From VRUE01 sp963697805 (GTDB lineage: Bacteria; Actinomycetota; Thermoleophilia; Solirubrobacterales; 70-9), in contig CAVOPB010000003.1 in NCBI GenBank assembly GCA_963697805.1, positions 310,001 through 374,000 on the forward strand: DNA of 64,000 nucleotides, written 5' to 3'. The translations under genes and the position numbers were made by a program. Every line of letters starts with the position of its first letter. The stretch's first letter is position 1. Positions 24,504 through 32,987 of the stretch are shown one piece after another. The notes under the pieces were generated by a model. That model was not told where the DNA came from. It saw only the letters and a program-made list of their open reading frames with translations, and made no database searches.

Positions 24504-24534
24504 TCGAGCCCCCGGCCTGAGGCCGGGGGCTCGA
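24504..24534. terminator. Perfect GC-rich hairpin between collagen-like genes
   Basis: Two 14-bp arms (TCGAGCCCCCGGCC and its exact complement) flank a TGA loop, 21 bp after the first collagen-like gene. No T-run follows, so it may be a factor-assisted terminator or a stabilising hairpin. Confidence 0.5.
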
Positions 24535-24622
24535 CGCGTGGGCCGGCATAGGTCAGATGTCCAAATTGGCCGAATGGTCAATTCAGTGAATCCGCCAGTG
24601 ATCCGAACTGGAGTGGGCGGAC

Positions 24623-25618
24623 ATGACTTTGAGGATCGACAGCCGGGTGGTTCCGATGGCCTTGGTCGGGCTACTTGGGGCTGTCGCTGTCCTCTTGCTG
24701 GGAGCCGGCTCAGGCATTACCAAGGCTGACGCCCATCACGACGGGCATTCGGATAGGGGCCACAAGCACTGGCCGTGGCCACATGGGCCCAGCGGGCCGC
24801 ACGACGGCACGGGGGCGACGGGCCCGACCGGCGCCCAGGGCGCCACCGGCCCGACCGGCGCCACCGGCCCGGACGGCGACACGGGACCCGATGGCCCAGG
24901 GGGATCGACCGGCCCTACCGGCGACACCGGGCCCGCTGGTACGCCTGGGCCCACCGGGTCAACGGGGCCGACTGGAGACACCGGCCCCAGGGGTGACACG
25001 GGGCCGACCGGCCCGGCGGGCGACCCGGCCGGCGGCACCGGCCCGACCGGCGATACCGGTCCGATGGGCGACACCGGTCCGATGGGCGACACCGGCGCCA
25101 CGGGCCCGGCGGGTCCACAGGGCCCGACCGGCGCCACCGGGCCGACCGGCGACACGGGTGGGCCCGGTGGTATCGGCCCTCAGGGTCCGCAGGGACCCCA
25201 GGGCCCGATCGGCGCCACCGGCCCGACCGGCGCCACCGGGCCAACGGGCCCGGCCGGAAGTACCGGCCCGGCCGGAAGTACCGGCGCCACCGGCCCGCAG
25301 GGCAAGGCCGGCATCAACGGGGCGCCCGGTGACACCGGCCCGACCGGCGAAACCGGCCCGCCCGGCCCGGCCGGCAGCCAGGTGGTGACGGGGATCGGCG
25401 ACGAACACAGGTCGGTCGTGACCTGTCCTAGCGGCTCGGTCCTCTTGGGCGGTGGGTTCGAACTCGTCAACGAGTCCGGAGGCCCTCCCGACACGGAAGA
25501 CGACATTTCCGCGAGCAATCCGACCGATGACGGACGGGGCTGGGAAGCCACGGTGCTGCAAACCACCACCACGACGGACGTCATCGCCTTCGCGGTTTGC
25601 TCGACCCGCACTCCGTAG
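24623..25618 (+). CDS. Collagen-like (Gly-X-Y repeat) secreted protein
   Basis: A 331-residue protein. Residues 1-37 form a signal peptide (MALVGLLGAVAVLLLGAGSG), then a His-rich segment, then about 60 Gly-X-Y triplets dominated by GPT, GAT and GDT (residues 62-250). The C-terminal 80 residues are a globular cap: VTCPSGSVLLGGGFELVNE, then DDISASNP, GWEATVLQ and DVIAFAVCS, with two cysteines that could form a disulfide. It probably forms a trimeric triple helix outside the cell. The upstream gene is a decayed homologue. No LPXTG anchor is seen, so it may be released or held by other means. Confidence 0.85.
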   Translation: MTLRIDSRVVPMALVGLLGAVAVLLLGAGSGITKADAHHDGHSDRGHKHWPWPHGPSGPHDGTGATGPTGAQGATGPTGATGPDGDTGPDGPGGSTGPTGDTGPAGTPGPTGSTGPTGDTGPRGDTGPTGPAGDPAGGTGPTGDTGPMGDTGPMGDTGATGPAGPQGPTGATGPTGDTGGPGGIGPQGPQGPQGPIGATGPTGATGPTGPAGSTGPAGSTGATGPQGKAGINGAPGDTGPTGETGPPGPAGSQVVTGIGDEHRSVVTCPSGSVLLGGGFELVNESGGPPDTEDDISASNPTDDGRGWEATVLQTTTTTDVIAFAVCSTRTP

Positions 25619-25658
25619 GGGTGGGTCTCCACATAGGGGTGTCCAGCTGACGCACCTA

Positions 25659-25664
25659 TAGCCT
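25659..25664 (+). promoter_or_regulatory. Putative -10 box of a leaderless promoter
   Basis: TAGCCT, within CCTATAGCCT, ends 7 bp before the GTG at 25672, with no Shine-Dalgarno sequence between. Confidence 0.4.
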
Positions 25665-25671
25665 GGCCACG

Positions 25672-26514
25672 GTGAAATCCGCGTTGGTCACCGGCGCTTC
25701 GACCGGAATCGGGAGGGCGACCGCACTGTGGCTCGACTCGAGGAATTGGCGGGTCTACGCCGGGGTCCGCCGTGAGGAGGACGCGACCTCACTCGCCGAG
25801 GGCGCCTCCGATCGCCTCCAACCACTGATCCTCGACGTCACCAGCGCCGAGCAGATCGAGGCGGCGTCGCGTCGCGTCGCCGAGGACACCGGGGGCGCCG
25901 GCCTCGACGGCCTCGTCAACAACGCCGGCATCGCCGTGCCGGGGCCGCTCGAGACGCTGCCGATCGAGGACTTCCGCCGCCAGGTCGAGGTCAGCCTCAC
26001 CGCCCAGGTCGCCGTCACCAAGGCGATGCTGCCGTCGATCCGCTCGGCGCAGGGCCGGGTCGTCTTCATCACCTCGATCGGCGGCCTGATGGCGGTCCAG
26101 ATGTTCGGCGCCTACCACGCCGCCAAGTTCGGCCTCGAGGCGGTCGGCGACGTCTTCCGCCAGGAGCTGGCGCCCTGGGGCATCAGGGTCTCGATCGTCG
26201 AGCCGGGATCGATCGCGACCCCGATCTGGGAGCGGGGGGTCGGCGAGGCCGACGCCCTCCTCGAGCGCGCCACCGAGGAGGAGAGGGCGCTCTATCCCAA
26301 GTACATCGCCAAGTACCAACAGCTGGCTCGGGGCGCCGCGCTACGGGGGGTCCCTCCCGAGAAGGTCTCGGCGACGATCGAGAGGGCGCTGACGACGGCC
26401 CGTCCTCGGGCCCGCTACCTGGTCGGCATCGACGCCCGGGCCCAGGCGCTGATGGCCCGCTTCCTGCCCGCTCGGCTCGTCGACCGCCTGATCTCGCTCT
26501 TCACCGGCCTCTAG
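25672..26514 (+). CDS. Classical SDR oxidoreductase
   Basis: A 280-residue short-chain dehydrogenase beginning at GTG 25672. Motifs: ALVTGASTGIGRATA at the N-terminus, NNAGIA near residue 83, Ser in FITSIGGL, and YHAAK near 145. The C-terminal extension with YLVGIDARAQALMARFLPARLVDRLI is typical of retinol/17-beta-hydroxysteroid-like SDRs that act on hydrophobic substrates and often associate with membranes. It is convergent with the cyclase gene, 6 bp away. Confidence 0.85.
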   Translation: MKSALVTGASTGIGRATALWLDSRNWRVYAGVRREEDATSLAEGASDRLQPLILDVTSAEQIEAASRRVAEDTGGAGLDGLVNNAGIAVPGPLETLPIEDFRRQVEVSLTAQVAVTKAMLPSIRSAQGRVVFITSIGGLMAVQMFGAYHAAKFGLEAVGDVFRQELAPWGIRVSIVEPGSIATPIWERGVGEADALLERATEEERALYPKYIAKYQQLARGAALRGVPPEKVSATIERALTTARPRARYLVGIDARAQALMARFLPARLVDRLISLFTGL

Positions 26515-26520
26515 GCCCGA

Positions 26521-29500
26521 TCAGCCGGCCGTGGCGAGGGCCTCGCGCTCCCTCTCGATCGAGATCAGGGCCATCTCGCACCCGTTCGCGCGGGCCACCG
26601 TCTCGGCCTCGTCGAGCAGCTCGGCGACGCCCTCACCGCCCGCGGCTGCGCGAGCTTTCACCAGCGCCCGCAGCGCAAGGGGAAGTGACCAGCCGAGGCG
26701 GTACTCCCGTCCCTCTTCGACCGCGGCTTCGGCGACCGCGACGGCCTCCTCCAGCTTGCCCACTCCGGTCAGCGCTTCGGAGCGGACGCCCGCGCGCCAC
26801 ACGGCCATCTCCCCGCCCTCGGGCATTGCCTCGAGGTAGATCCGCTCCGCCGACTCGATCGACTCCAGAGCCGCCCCATAGTCCTCGGCCGTCAGCTGGA
26901 CCGCGGCGAGGTTGCTGGTCGCGACCGTCCTCGAAAAGACGTCGCCGAGTCGCTCGGTCGACTCGAGGCTGCGTCGTGCCAGCTCCAGCCCCTCGGCGAT
27001 GTCGCCCTGCAGCGCGATGAGGTAGGCGTGGTTGCTTTTCACCCAACACGCGGTCTCGGGATCGCCGTCCTCCTCCGCGATCCGCAGTGCTTTGGCAAAC
27101 AGCTCCGCGGACTCCTCGAGCCGCGCTCGCTCGCGCGCCGCGAGGCCCTTGCTCATGTACGCGTAGGCGAGCGGGCTGCCGACCAGAATTCCCGCACCGA
27201 TCGAGCGGTCGCCGTCGATCAGCTCGATCATCTCGTCGAGGACGGCTTCGAAGCCGTCGAGATCCCCCGTGATCAGGTGCGGGTAGGCGGCGATCGCCCG
27301 GATCGCAACCCGCAGGGGAAGGTCGCCGGTCTCATCGGCGAGCTCGGTCGCCTCCTCGGCGGACGCCAGCCACGCATCCGGATCGCGGAGCCTCCCGGGA
27401 CGGACTCCCGTCGCCGTCTTCAACATGGCGAGCGAGTGCGTGTCCCCGGACCTCGTCGCTATCTCCTCCGCTTCGGAGACCAGCTTCGCTTCCTCGGCCC
27501 TGTCCATTCCCAGCCGCCAGGCGTAGTCGAGCAGCATCAGGCGCGAGGTGACAGCGAGCGAGCTCGCTTCGGGGCCCTCATTCGGGTCTGGGACGAGCCG
27601 CATCACAGATTCCCAAAGCCGCATCGCCTCACGGGGCTGGCTGTGCCCCGCCCAGTGCGCGCCTCGCGCCGACCAGCGGGCCGCCTCGCGCAGCTCACCG
27701 CCCGCCTCGAAATGGTGGGCGATCAAAGGCGCCAGCTCGTCGTGGCGATCGGGGTTGAGGTCGATCGTCGCCCGCGCCACCGCCGCGTGGGTCCGTGCCC
27801 GCTGCTCGCCGAGCTGGGTCCCGTAGGCGACCTCGCGGGTGAGGGGGTGGCGGAAGGCGATCACGCGCTCCGGGTAGAGCTCGGCCTCGTAGAGGAACTC
27901 GGCATCGATCGCCCTCCGCAAAGCGTCCCCGCAGGTGTCCTCGTCCTCGAACCCGGAGACCTGCATCAGCGCCGGCTGGGCCACCTCCTTGCCGGCGACC
28001 GACATCGCCTGCAGGAGCCGCTTCGCGTCGGCATCGAGCCGATCGATCCGGGCGGCGAGGACGGTCTGGACGCTGGCGGGGACCTTGACGTCGCAGACCG
28101 GCTGGATCAGACGCTGGGCCCCGCGCTCGCCCTCGAGCGACCCGCTCTCCGAGAGTTCGCGGACGATCTCCTCGATGAAGAACGGGTTGCCGGCCGTGCG
28201 CTCGTGGATCAGGTCGGCGAGCCCGTCCAGGGACGGATCGTCCCCGACGAGGTCGCGGAGCAGTATCTCGGTGTCGGCGGGCCCGAGCGGCTCGAGCGGG
28301 ATCTGGCGGTAGTTGGCGAGCTCCCCCCATCTGGGGGAGTACTCGGGCCGGTAGTTGAGGATCACGAGAGTCTTCGTGCCGTCGACCGAGCCGAGCAGCT
28401 CTCCGAGCAGGGCGTCGCTGCCCTCGTCCATCCAGTGCAGGTCCTCGATTACGTTGACCGACGCCTCGCGGCGGTTGGGGGCGCGGAGGAGCTTGCAGAG
28501 AAGGCCGCGGAGCGAGCGCTGGCGGGCCTCGGGGCTGAGCTGCGGCGGCGGCCGGTCGGGGTCGGGCAGCCCCATGAAGTCGAAGAGGATCGGGAGGTCG
28601 TCGATCAGGTCCGGGGCGAGCAGCAGCGCCCGCCCGGCGATCCTCTCGCGAGAGATCCGCTCAGGATCGGAATCGGAGACGCCGAAGTAGGCGCGCAGGA
28701 TCTGCAGCACCGGCGCGAACGGAGTCTCCTGGCCGTGCGCCTGCGCCTGCGCTTCGTACACCTCGATCCCGCGGGCCCGGCAATGCTCGGCGAACTCGGC
28801 GGTGAGGCGGCTCTTGCCGAGCCCCGCTTCGGCGGCGATCCCGATCACGGCGCCACGGTCGGCCTGCGCCGCTTCGAGCCCCTCCTCGAGCGTCTGCAGC
28901 TCCGCCTTGCGGCCGACGAAATGGGAGAAGCCCCGCTCGCGCGAGAGGTCGAGCCGCGATCGCGCCGATCCGATCCCGGTCAGCTGGTGGACCCTGACCG
29001 GGCGGCTCGAGCCCTTGATCTCGAACTCGCCGAGGTCCTCGAGGTCGAGGAACCCGCGGGCCAGCTCCGCCGCGGCCTCGGTGAGGTAGGCCTTCCCCGG
29101 CTCGGCCAGCGCCTCCATCCGCTGTGCGAGGCCGACCGTGTGCCCGATCGCGGTGTAGTTGCCGTCGCCTCCGTCCCCGATCGCCCCGGCGATCACCTCG
29201 CCGGAGTTGATCCCGATCCGGGCCGAGAAATTGAGGCCGTGCTTGCGCCGTAGCTCCGCCGCGTACTCGGAGATGTCTTCGAGCATGCGCAGCGCCGCGT
29301 AACAGGCGCGTTGGGCGTGGTCCTCGTGGGCGATCGGCGCTCCGAACACGGCCATGATCCCGTCGCCGGTGAATTTGTCGACGGTGCCCTCGAAGCGGTG
29401 CACCGCTTCGGAGAGGATCGAGAAGAAGCCCTGCATGATCCCGCGCCACTGCTCGGGGTCCTGCTGCTCGGCCATGTCCATCGATCCCATGACGTCGGCG

Positions 29501-29565
29501 AAGAGGACGGTGACGAGCTTGCGCTCACCGTCGGTCTCGATCCGCCGTGCCTCAGTCGTAGCCAT
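26521..29565 (-). CDS. Class III cyclase-like/AAA ATPase/TPR regulator
   Basis: A 1014-residue protein. Residues 10-185 form a class III nucleotidyl cyclase domain: metal Asp in LFADVMGSMD, second Asp in FTGDGIMAVFG, and ARIGINSGEV. The transition-state Asn is Gly here (GHTVGLAQRM), so cyclase activity is doubtful. Residues 215-500 are an AAA/STAND-type ATPase with Walker A EAGLGKSR and Walker B NVIEDLHWMDE. Residues 560-1010 are helical TPR-like repeats. The set resembles large actinobacterial signalling ATPases. ATG 29565 was chosen because the in-frame TTG at 29577 adds only four residues. It diverges from the nitrilase across the palindrome at 29611. Confidence 0.87.
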   Translation of the reverse strand: MATTEARRIETDGERKLVTVLFADVMGSMDMAEQQDPEQWRGIMQGFFSILSEAVHRFEGTVDKFTGDGIMAVFGAPIAHEDHAQRACYAALRMLEDISEYAAELRRKHGLNFSARIGINSGEVIAGAIGDGGDGNYTAIGHTVGLAQRMEALAEPGKAYLTEAAAELARGFLDLEDLGEFEIKGSSRPVRVHQLTGIGSARSRLDLSRERGFSHFVGRKAELQTLEEGLEAAQADRGAVIGIAAEAGLGKSRLTAEFAEHCRARGIEVYEAQAQAHGQETPFAPVLQILRAYFGVSDSDPERISRERIAGRALLLAPDLIDDLPILFDFMGLPDPDRPPPQLSPEARQRSLRGLLCKLLRAPNRREASVNVIEDLHWMDEGSDALLGELLGSVDGTKTLVILNYRPEYSPRWGELANYRQIPLEPLGPADTEILLRDLVGDDPSLDGLADLIHERTAGNPFFIEEIVRELSESGSLEGERGAQRLIQPVCDVKVPASVQTVLAARIDRLDADAKRLLQAMSVAGKEVAQPALMQVSGFEDEDTCGDALRRAIDAEFLYEAELYPERVIAFRHPLTREVAYGTQLGEQRARTHAAVARATIDLNPDRHDELAPLIAHHFEAGGELREAARWSARGAHWAGHSQPREAMRLWESVMRLVPDPNEGPEASSLAVTSRLMLLDYAWRLGMDRAEEAKLVSEAEEIATRSGDTHSLAMLKTATGVRPGRLRDPDAWLASAEEATELADETGDLPLRVAIRAIAAYPHLITGDLDGFEAVLDEMIELIDGDRSIGAGILVGSPLAYAYMSKGLAARERARLEESAELFAKALRIAEEDGDPETACWVKSNHAYLIALQGDIAEGLELARRSLESTERLGDVFSRTVATSNLAAVQLTAEDYGAALESIESAERIYLEAMPEGGEMAVWRAGVRSEALTGVGKLEEAVAVAEAAVEEGREYRLGWSLPLALRALVKARAAAGGEGVAELLDEAETVARANGCEMALISIEREREALATAG

Positions 29566-29610
29566 GCGTACGGGCAATCGTAGCCACGCGGCCTCCTATA
29601 CTGGGCCGAG

Positions 29611-29636
29611 ACCGATTGACTGGTCAGTCAATCGGT
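29611..29636. promoter_or_regulatory. Perfect 26-bp palindrome, likely TetR operator (copy 2)
   Basis: Two exact 12-bp arms, ACCGATTGACTG and its complement, flank a GT centre. It lies between the divergent cyclase gene (46 bp away) and the nitrilase-TetR operon (32 bp). The core TTGACTGGTCAGTCAA recurs in weaker form at 4274-4289 and 53563-53578. The nearest DNA-binding protein is the TetR at 30495-31097. Confidence 0.7.
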
Positions 29637-29667
29637 CGAAGATCAGTGAGTGCCGAAAGAGGACGAC

Positions 29668-30495
29668 TTGCGCGCAGCCGCAGTACAGCTCAATTCTACG
29701 GACGACAAGGCGGGCAACCTCGCCACCGCCGAGCGCCTGGTCCGCGCCGCGGCGGCGGACGGCGCGACCCTCGTCGCACTGCCCGAGAAGTGGAACCTGC
29801 TCGCCGCCGGGGAGCGCCTGCTGGCCGAGGCTGAGCCGCTCGACGGCCCGAGCCTGACCGCCGCCCGGGGCTGGGCCCGCGAGCTCGGAATCCACCTCCT
29901 CGCCGGCAGCATCTCCACCGCGGGCGAGGAGAAGGCATTCAACACCTCGGTCCTGATCGGCCCCGACGGCTCCGACCTCGCCGTCTACCGCAAGATCCAC
30001 ATGTTCGACGTGGTCGTCGGCGGGGTCACCTACCGCGAGTCCGAGCACGAGGACCCGGGCGAGGAGATCGTCACCGCCCCGCTCGGCGAGGCCGATCTCG
30101 GGCTGTCCGTCTGTTACGACCTCCGCTTCCCGGAGCTGTACCGCATCCTGACTCTGCGCGGCGCCCGCGTGATCTCGGTGCCATCGGCCTTCACCGCGAC
30201 CACCGGCCGCGACCACTGGGAGGTGCTGCTGCGGGCGCGCGCGATCGAGAACCAGGTCTTCCTGATCGCCCCCAACCAGATCGGCGAGGCGCCTCCCCAG
30301 TACGACTCCTACGGTCACTCCGCGATCGTCGACCCCTGGGGCGAGGTCCTCGCGATCGCGCCTGACGAGGAGTGCTTCGTCGCCGCCGACCTCGACCTCG
30401 AGGCCCAGGAGCGGGTACGCGAGTCCCTGCCCTCGCTGGCCAACCGCAGGCCCGAGGCCTACACCTGGCCCCAGCTCGTGGAGGCCCACGCCTGA
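29668..30495 (+). CDS. Carbon-nitrogen hydrolase (nitrilase superfamily, omega-amidase-like)
   Basis: A 275-residue nitrilase-fold hydrolase. The Glu-Lys-Cys triad is visible: Glu in VALPEKWNLL, Lys in YRKIHMFDV and Cys in LSVCYDLRFPE. These enzymes hydrolyse C-N bonds of amides; the pattern most resembles omega-amidase/deaminated glutathione amidase types. TTG 29668 was chosen because AGAGGA precedes it and the protein then starts MRAAAVQLNST like its relatives; GTG 29650 is the alternative. The stop overlaps the TetR start (TGATG), so both genes form one operon. Confidence 0.85.
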   Translation: MRAAAVQLNSTDDKAGNLATAERLVRAAAADGATLVALPEKWNLLAAGERLLAEAEPLDGPSLTAARGWARELGIHLLAGSISTAGEEKAFNTSVLIGPDGSDLAVYRKIHMFDVVVGGVTYRESEHEDPGEEIVTAPLGEADLGLSVCYDLRFPELYRILTLRGARVISVPSAFTATTGRDHWEVLLRARAIENQVFLIAPNQIGEAPPQYDSYGHSAIVDPWGEVLAIAPDEECFVAADLDLEAQERVRESLPSLANRRPEAYTWPQLVEAHA

Positions 30496-31097
30496 TGGCC
30501 TCGAAAGCTCCCCCGATCGACAAGCGGCGCCAGATCCTCGACGCCGCGATCAAGGTCTTCGCCCGCCAGGGCTTCCACTCGACCCGGGTCTCCGACATCG
30601 CCGATGAGGCCGGTGTCGCCTACGGCCTGGTCTATCACTACTTCAGCTCCAAGGAGGAGGTGCTGAACGAGCTCTTCACCGAGCGCTGGTCGCTGCTGCT
30701 TGCCGCGATCGACGAGGCTGACAACGCCGGCCAGACGCCGCGCGAAAAGCTCGAGAACGTCGCCGGCTTCATCATCGAGTCCTACCGGCACGACCCGGAA
30801 CTGATGAAGGTGATCATCGTCGAGGTCACCCGGGCCGCCAACTCCTTCGGCCAGACCCACCTGCGCGAGATCCGCCGCGCCTACGACTCGATCGCCAGGA
30901 TCGTCGAAGAGGGCCAGGAATCGGGCGCGTTTCGCTCCGACATCGACCCCGCATTCGCCTCGATGACCTTCTACGGGGCAATCGAGCAGCTTCTCTCGGG
31001 CTGGATCTTCGACCTGATCCCGGCCTCCGCCTCGGACTTCCCGAAGGCAAAGGATTTTGTCGTCGCGACGATCTGCGACGGCCTCGAGCCTCGATAG
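30495..31097 (+). CDS. TetR family transcriptional regulator
   Basis: A 200-residue TetR protein. The HTH is RRQILDAAIKVFARQGFHSTRVSDIADEAGVAYGLVYHYFSSKEEVLNELF (residues 10-60), followed by an all-helical ligand domain. Its sequence type is that of regulators of fatty-acid or acyl-CoA genes. It is coupled to the nitrilase (TGATG) and lies just downstream of the perfect palindrome at 29611-29636. Similar palindromes precede an SDR operon and an aldehyde dehydrogenase, so it may control a small regulon; that is inference. Confidence 0.88.
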   Translation: MASKAPPIDKRRQILDAAIKVFARQGFHSTRVSDIADEAGVAYGLVYHYFSSKEEVLNELFTERWSLLLAAIDEADNAGQTPREKLENVAGFIIESYRHDPELMKVIIVEVTRAANSFGQTHLREIRRAYDSIARIVEEGQESGAFRSDIDPAFASMTFYGAIEQLLSGWIFDLIPASASDFPKAKDFVVATICDGLEPR

Positions 31098-31119
31098 GTA
31101 AGGTCGAGCACAGGCGGGT

Positions 31120-31254
31120 ATGGACAACGACATCGTGAAACGCCTCGTTTGGAGCGGAGTGCTGGCGGGGGCCAGCGCGCTCGCCAGCATCGCCGCGACG
31201 CGGCTGGCGGCCGTCGTCTGGCGCCGGATCTTCGACGAGGACCCCCCCGAGTAA
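31120..31254 (+). CDS. Small membrane protein, DUF4235-like
   Basis: A 44-residue protein too short for usual gene finders. It reads MDNDIVKRLVWSGVLAGASA, then a hydrophobic helix and VVWRRIFDEDPPE. One transmembrane helix with a W-R/K and acidic, Pro-ending tail resembles DUF4235 proteins, which often precede holin-X and DUF3618 genes exactly as here. It starts at ATG 31120, 22 bp after the TetR gene, and ends 8 bp before the holin-like gene. Confidence 0.65.
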   Translation: MDNDIVKRLVWSGVLAGASALASIAATRLAAVVWRRIFDEDPPE

Positions 31255-31262
31255 GGCGATCG

Positions 31263-31691
31263 ATGTCCGGCCCGGGCGTCACACCTCCAACACCACCCGA
31301 CGAGGACAGGTCGGTCGGGGAGCTGATCTTCGACGTCTCGGGAAGGGTCTCGACCCTGATCCGCGAGGAGGTCGAGCTCGCCAAGACCGAGATCAGCGAG
31401 AAAGTCGGCAAGATCCTGCGCGGATCGGCCGTCGGGGTCGCCGCCGGGGTGTTCGCCTTCCTCGCTCTGATCCTCGTCATGGAGGGCTTCGCCTGGCTGC
31501 TGAACGAAGAGGTCTTCGACGGCAAGGCCTGGCCCGGGTTCTTCATCGAGGCAGCGATCTTCCTCCTCGTCGCCGCCGGTGCCGGCTACTTCGCCTATCG
31601 CTCGGTCCAGGCCGGCGCGCCGCCGCTCCCCGAGCAGGCGATCGAAGAGGCGAAGCTGACCCGGGAGATGCTCGAAAAGGAGGAGCCATGA
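31263..31691 (+). CDS. Phage holin family (actinobacterial holin-X) membrane protein
   Basis: A 142-residue protein. Residues 15-45 are an amphipathic helix (VSTLIREEVELAKTEISEKV) and there are two membrane segments, about residues 52-75 and 92-112. This is the holin-X layout, found in envelope stress or cell-surface clusters of actinobacteria with DUF3618 and DUF4235. The name is historical; a lysis role is not implied. Its stop overlaps the ATG of the micro-ORF (copy B). Confidence 0.83.
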   Translation: MSGPGVTPPTPPDEDRSVGELIFDVSGRVSTLIREEVELAKTEISEKVGKILRGSAVGVAAGVFAFLALILVMEGFAWLLNEEVFDGKAWPGFFIEAAIFLLVAAGAGYFAYRSVQAGAPPLPEQAIEEAKLTREMLEKEEP

Positions 31692-31759
31692 GCGCGGAGC
31701 GAGCAAGCGTCGCAATCTGGTTCTCCGCGCCGCGAGCGAAGCGCGAGGTATTCCAATGA
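31688..31759 (+). CDS. Junction micro-ORF, copy B of a repeated element
   Basis: A 23-codon frame with ATGA overlaps at both ends, reading MSAERASVAIWF and ending RAKREVFQ. The first 23 bases are identical to those of copy C at 56435, although the two genes around it are unrelated. It contains CGA, GCA and AGC codons in unusual density for this genome. The GCGAGG near its end lies about 9 bp before the DUF3618 ATG and can act as its ribosome binding site. Confidence 0.45.
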   Translation: MSAERASVAIWFSAPRAKREVFQ

Positions 31760-32010
31760 ACGCTCAGCCCGAGCCCGAACGCCCGGCGACCGCCGGCAGG
31801 CCCGGCCGTACCGCGGACGAGATCCGCCACGACATCGACGTCCAACGCCAGGACCTGGGCCGCTCGGTCGAGGTGCTTCGCAACAAGGTCGCCGAGCTGA
31901 CCGACTGGCGCCGCCAGGTCAGCGAGCACAAAAACGAGCTCGTGATCGGCGCCGCCGCCGTCGGCTTCGCAATCGGCGGCTTCCTCGCGCTCCGTCGCCG
32001 CCGCAGGTAG
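31756..32010 (+). CDS. DUF3618 protein
   Basis: An 84-residue DUF3618 protein. The signature TADEIRHDIDVQRQDLGRSVEVLRNKV is near residue 18 and a single membrane helix with an Arg-rich end (FAIGGFLALRRRRR) closes it. Function unknown; it forms the usual trio with the DUF4235-like and holin-X genes. Its ATG overlaps the stop of micro-ORF copy B. Confidence 0.88.
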   Translation: MNAQPEPERPATAGRPGRTADEIRHDIDVQRQDLGRSVEVLRNKVAELTDWRRQVSEHKNELVIGAAAVGFAIGGFLALRRRRR

Positions 32011-32055
32011 CTAGCCACCCCCGGACGCGGGAGCGAGGGCCAGTCCATATCCGTT

Positions 32056-32075
32056 CTCCTGGCCCGAGCCGGGAG
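32056..32075. terminator. Putative hairpin between convergent genes
   Basis: CTCCTGGC and GCCGGGAG pair at 7 of 8 positions around a CCGA loop, between the DUF3618 stop and the convergent DegV stop. There is no T-tract, so support as a terminator is weak. Confidence 0.3.
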
Positions 32076-32090
32076 CAGAGGAGGTGGCGC

Positions 32091-32966
32091 TTATTCCAGG
32101 ACCTGAGTGGTGACAGACCCGACCCCGAGCAGGCCGGGGCCGGCGTGGGCGCCGATCACCGGTCCGACCTCGGAGATGAAGGCCGGCTCGCAGCCGAAGA
32201 TTTCGCGGCACTCGTCGGCGAGGATGTTCGCCGCCTCGGAATCCTGGATGTACTGGACGACCCAGGCGTCGGCGCCCGACTCGTGGCGCTCGCGCGCGTA
32301 TTCCCGCAGGCGCTCGAGCGACCTGGCGCGGGTCCTGACCCGCTCGATCGGGGTGATCTCGTCCTCGAGCGTGAGGATCGGCTTGATCTTCAGCGCCGAC
32401 CCGATCCAGGCGGCGGCGCCGCCGATCCGCCCGCCCCGGCGCAGGTACTCGAGGGTGTCGATCGCGAACCACATCTTCAGCTCCTCGCGGGCCTGGCGCG
32501 CGCGGGCGACCGCCTCCTCGCCGCCCGCTCCGCCCGCCGCCGCGGCCGAGGCCGCCAGCGCGCACAGGCCCATCCCTCCGCAGGCCGACCGCGAGTCATA
32601 GAGGTGGATGCGCTCGCCGCCCTTGCCCTCGGCGATCATTCGGTCGCGGGCCTGGCCCGCGGCCTCGAAGGTCCCCGAAATCCCCGCGGAGATGTGGATC
32701 GAGGCGATTTCCCGGCCCGCATCGAGCAGCGGCTCATAGATTGCGACGAAGTCCCCGATCGAAGGCTGCGAGGTCGTCGCCGCCTTCTGCGAGGCCCGCA
32801 GCTGCTCGAAGAACGCGCCGTAGTTGCCGATCTCGACCTCCGGCCGCTGGTCGCCGTCGATCGAGACGTAGAGGCTGATCAGCTCGATCCCCCGTGCCTC
32901 CCGCAGGTCGGTCGGCAGGTAGCAGGTACTGTCGGCGACGACAGCGGTCTCTCGTCCCTCACTCAA
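32091..32966 (-). CDS. DegV family fatty-acid-binding protein
   Basis: A 291-residue DegV protein. Landmarks: VVADSTCYLPTDL at the start, TTSQPSIGDFVAIYEPLL, ISAGISGTFEAA, a DSRSACGGMGL block, YLRRGGRIGGAAAWIG, LKIKPILTLEDEI and a final GPVIGAHAGPGLLG. These proteins bind a fatty acid and, in some Gram-positives, serve as FakB partners of a fatty-acid kinase. TTG 32966 was chosen because the upstream in-frame ATG at 33017 lies inside the inserted transposon. The transposon has separated this gene from its original divergent promoter region. Confidence 0.87.
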   Translation of the reverse strand: MSEGRETAVVADSTCYLPTDLREARGIELISLYVSIDGDQRPEVEIGNYGAFFEQLRASQKAATTSQPSIGDFVAIYEPLLDAGREIASIHISAGISGTFEAAGQARDRMIAEGKGGERIHLYDSRSACGGMGLCALAASAAAAGGAGGEEAVARARQAREELKMWFAIDTLEYLRRGGRIGGAAAWIGSALKIKPILTLEDEITPIERVRTRARSLERLREYARERHESGADAWVVQYIQDSEAANILADECREIFGCEPAFISEVGPVIGAHAGPGLLGVGSVTTQVLE

Positions 32967-32977
32967 GACTTTCGATT

Positions 32978-32987
32978 CTCTCAGACG
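32978..32987. repeat. Target-site duplication, left copy
   Basis: CTCTCAGACG, directly outside the left end of the transposon; an identical copy is at 35920-35929. Confidence 0.85.

Noticed and set aside
23560..25380. Short-period repeats resembling CRISPR or satellite DNA
   Set aside because: The period is 9 or 18 bases and encodes Gly-X-Y triplets in frame; there are no uniform spacers and no cas genes.
27028..29253. 741-codon open frame antisense to the cyclase/AAA gene
   Set aside because: The minus-strand protein has recognisable cyclase, Walker A and Walker B motifs; the antisense product has none.
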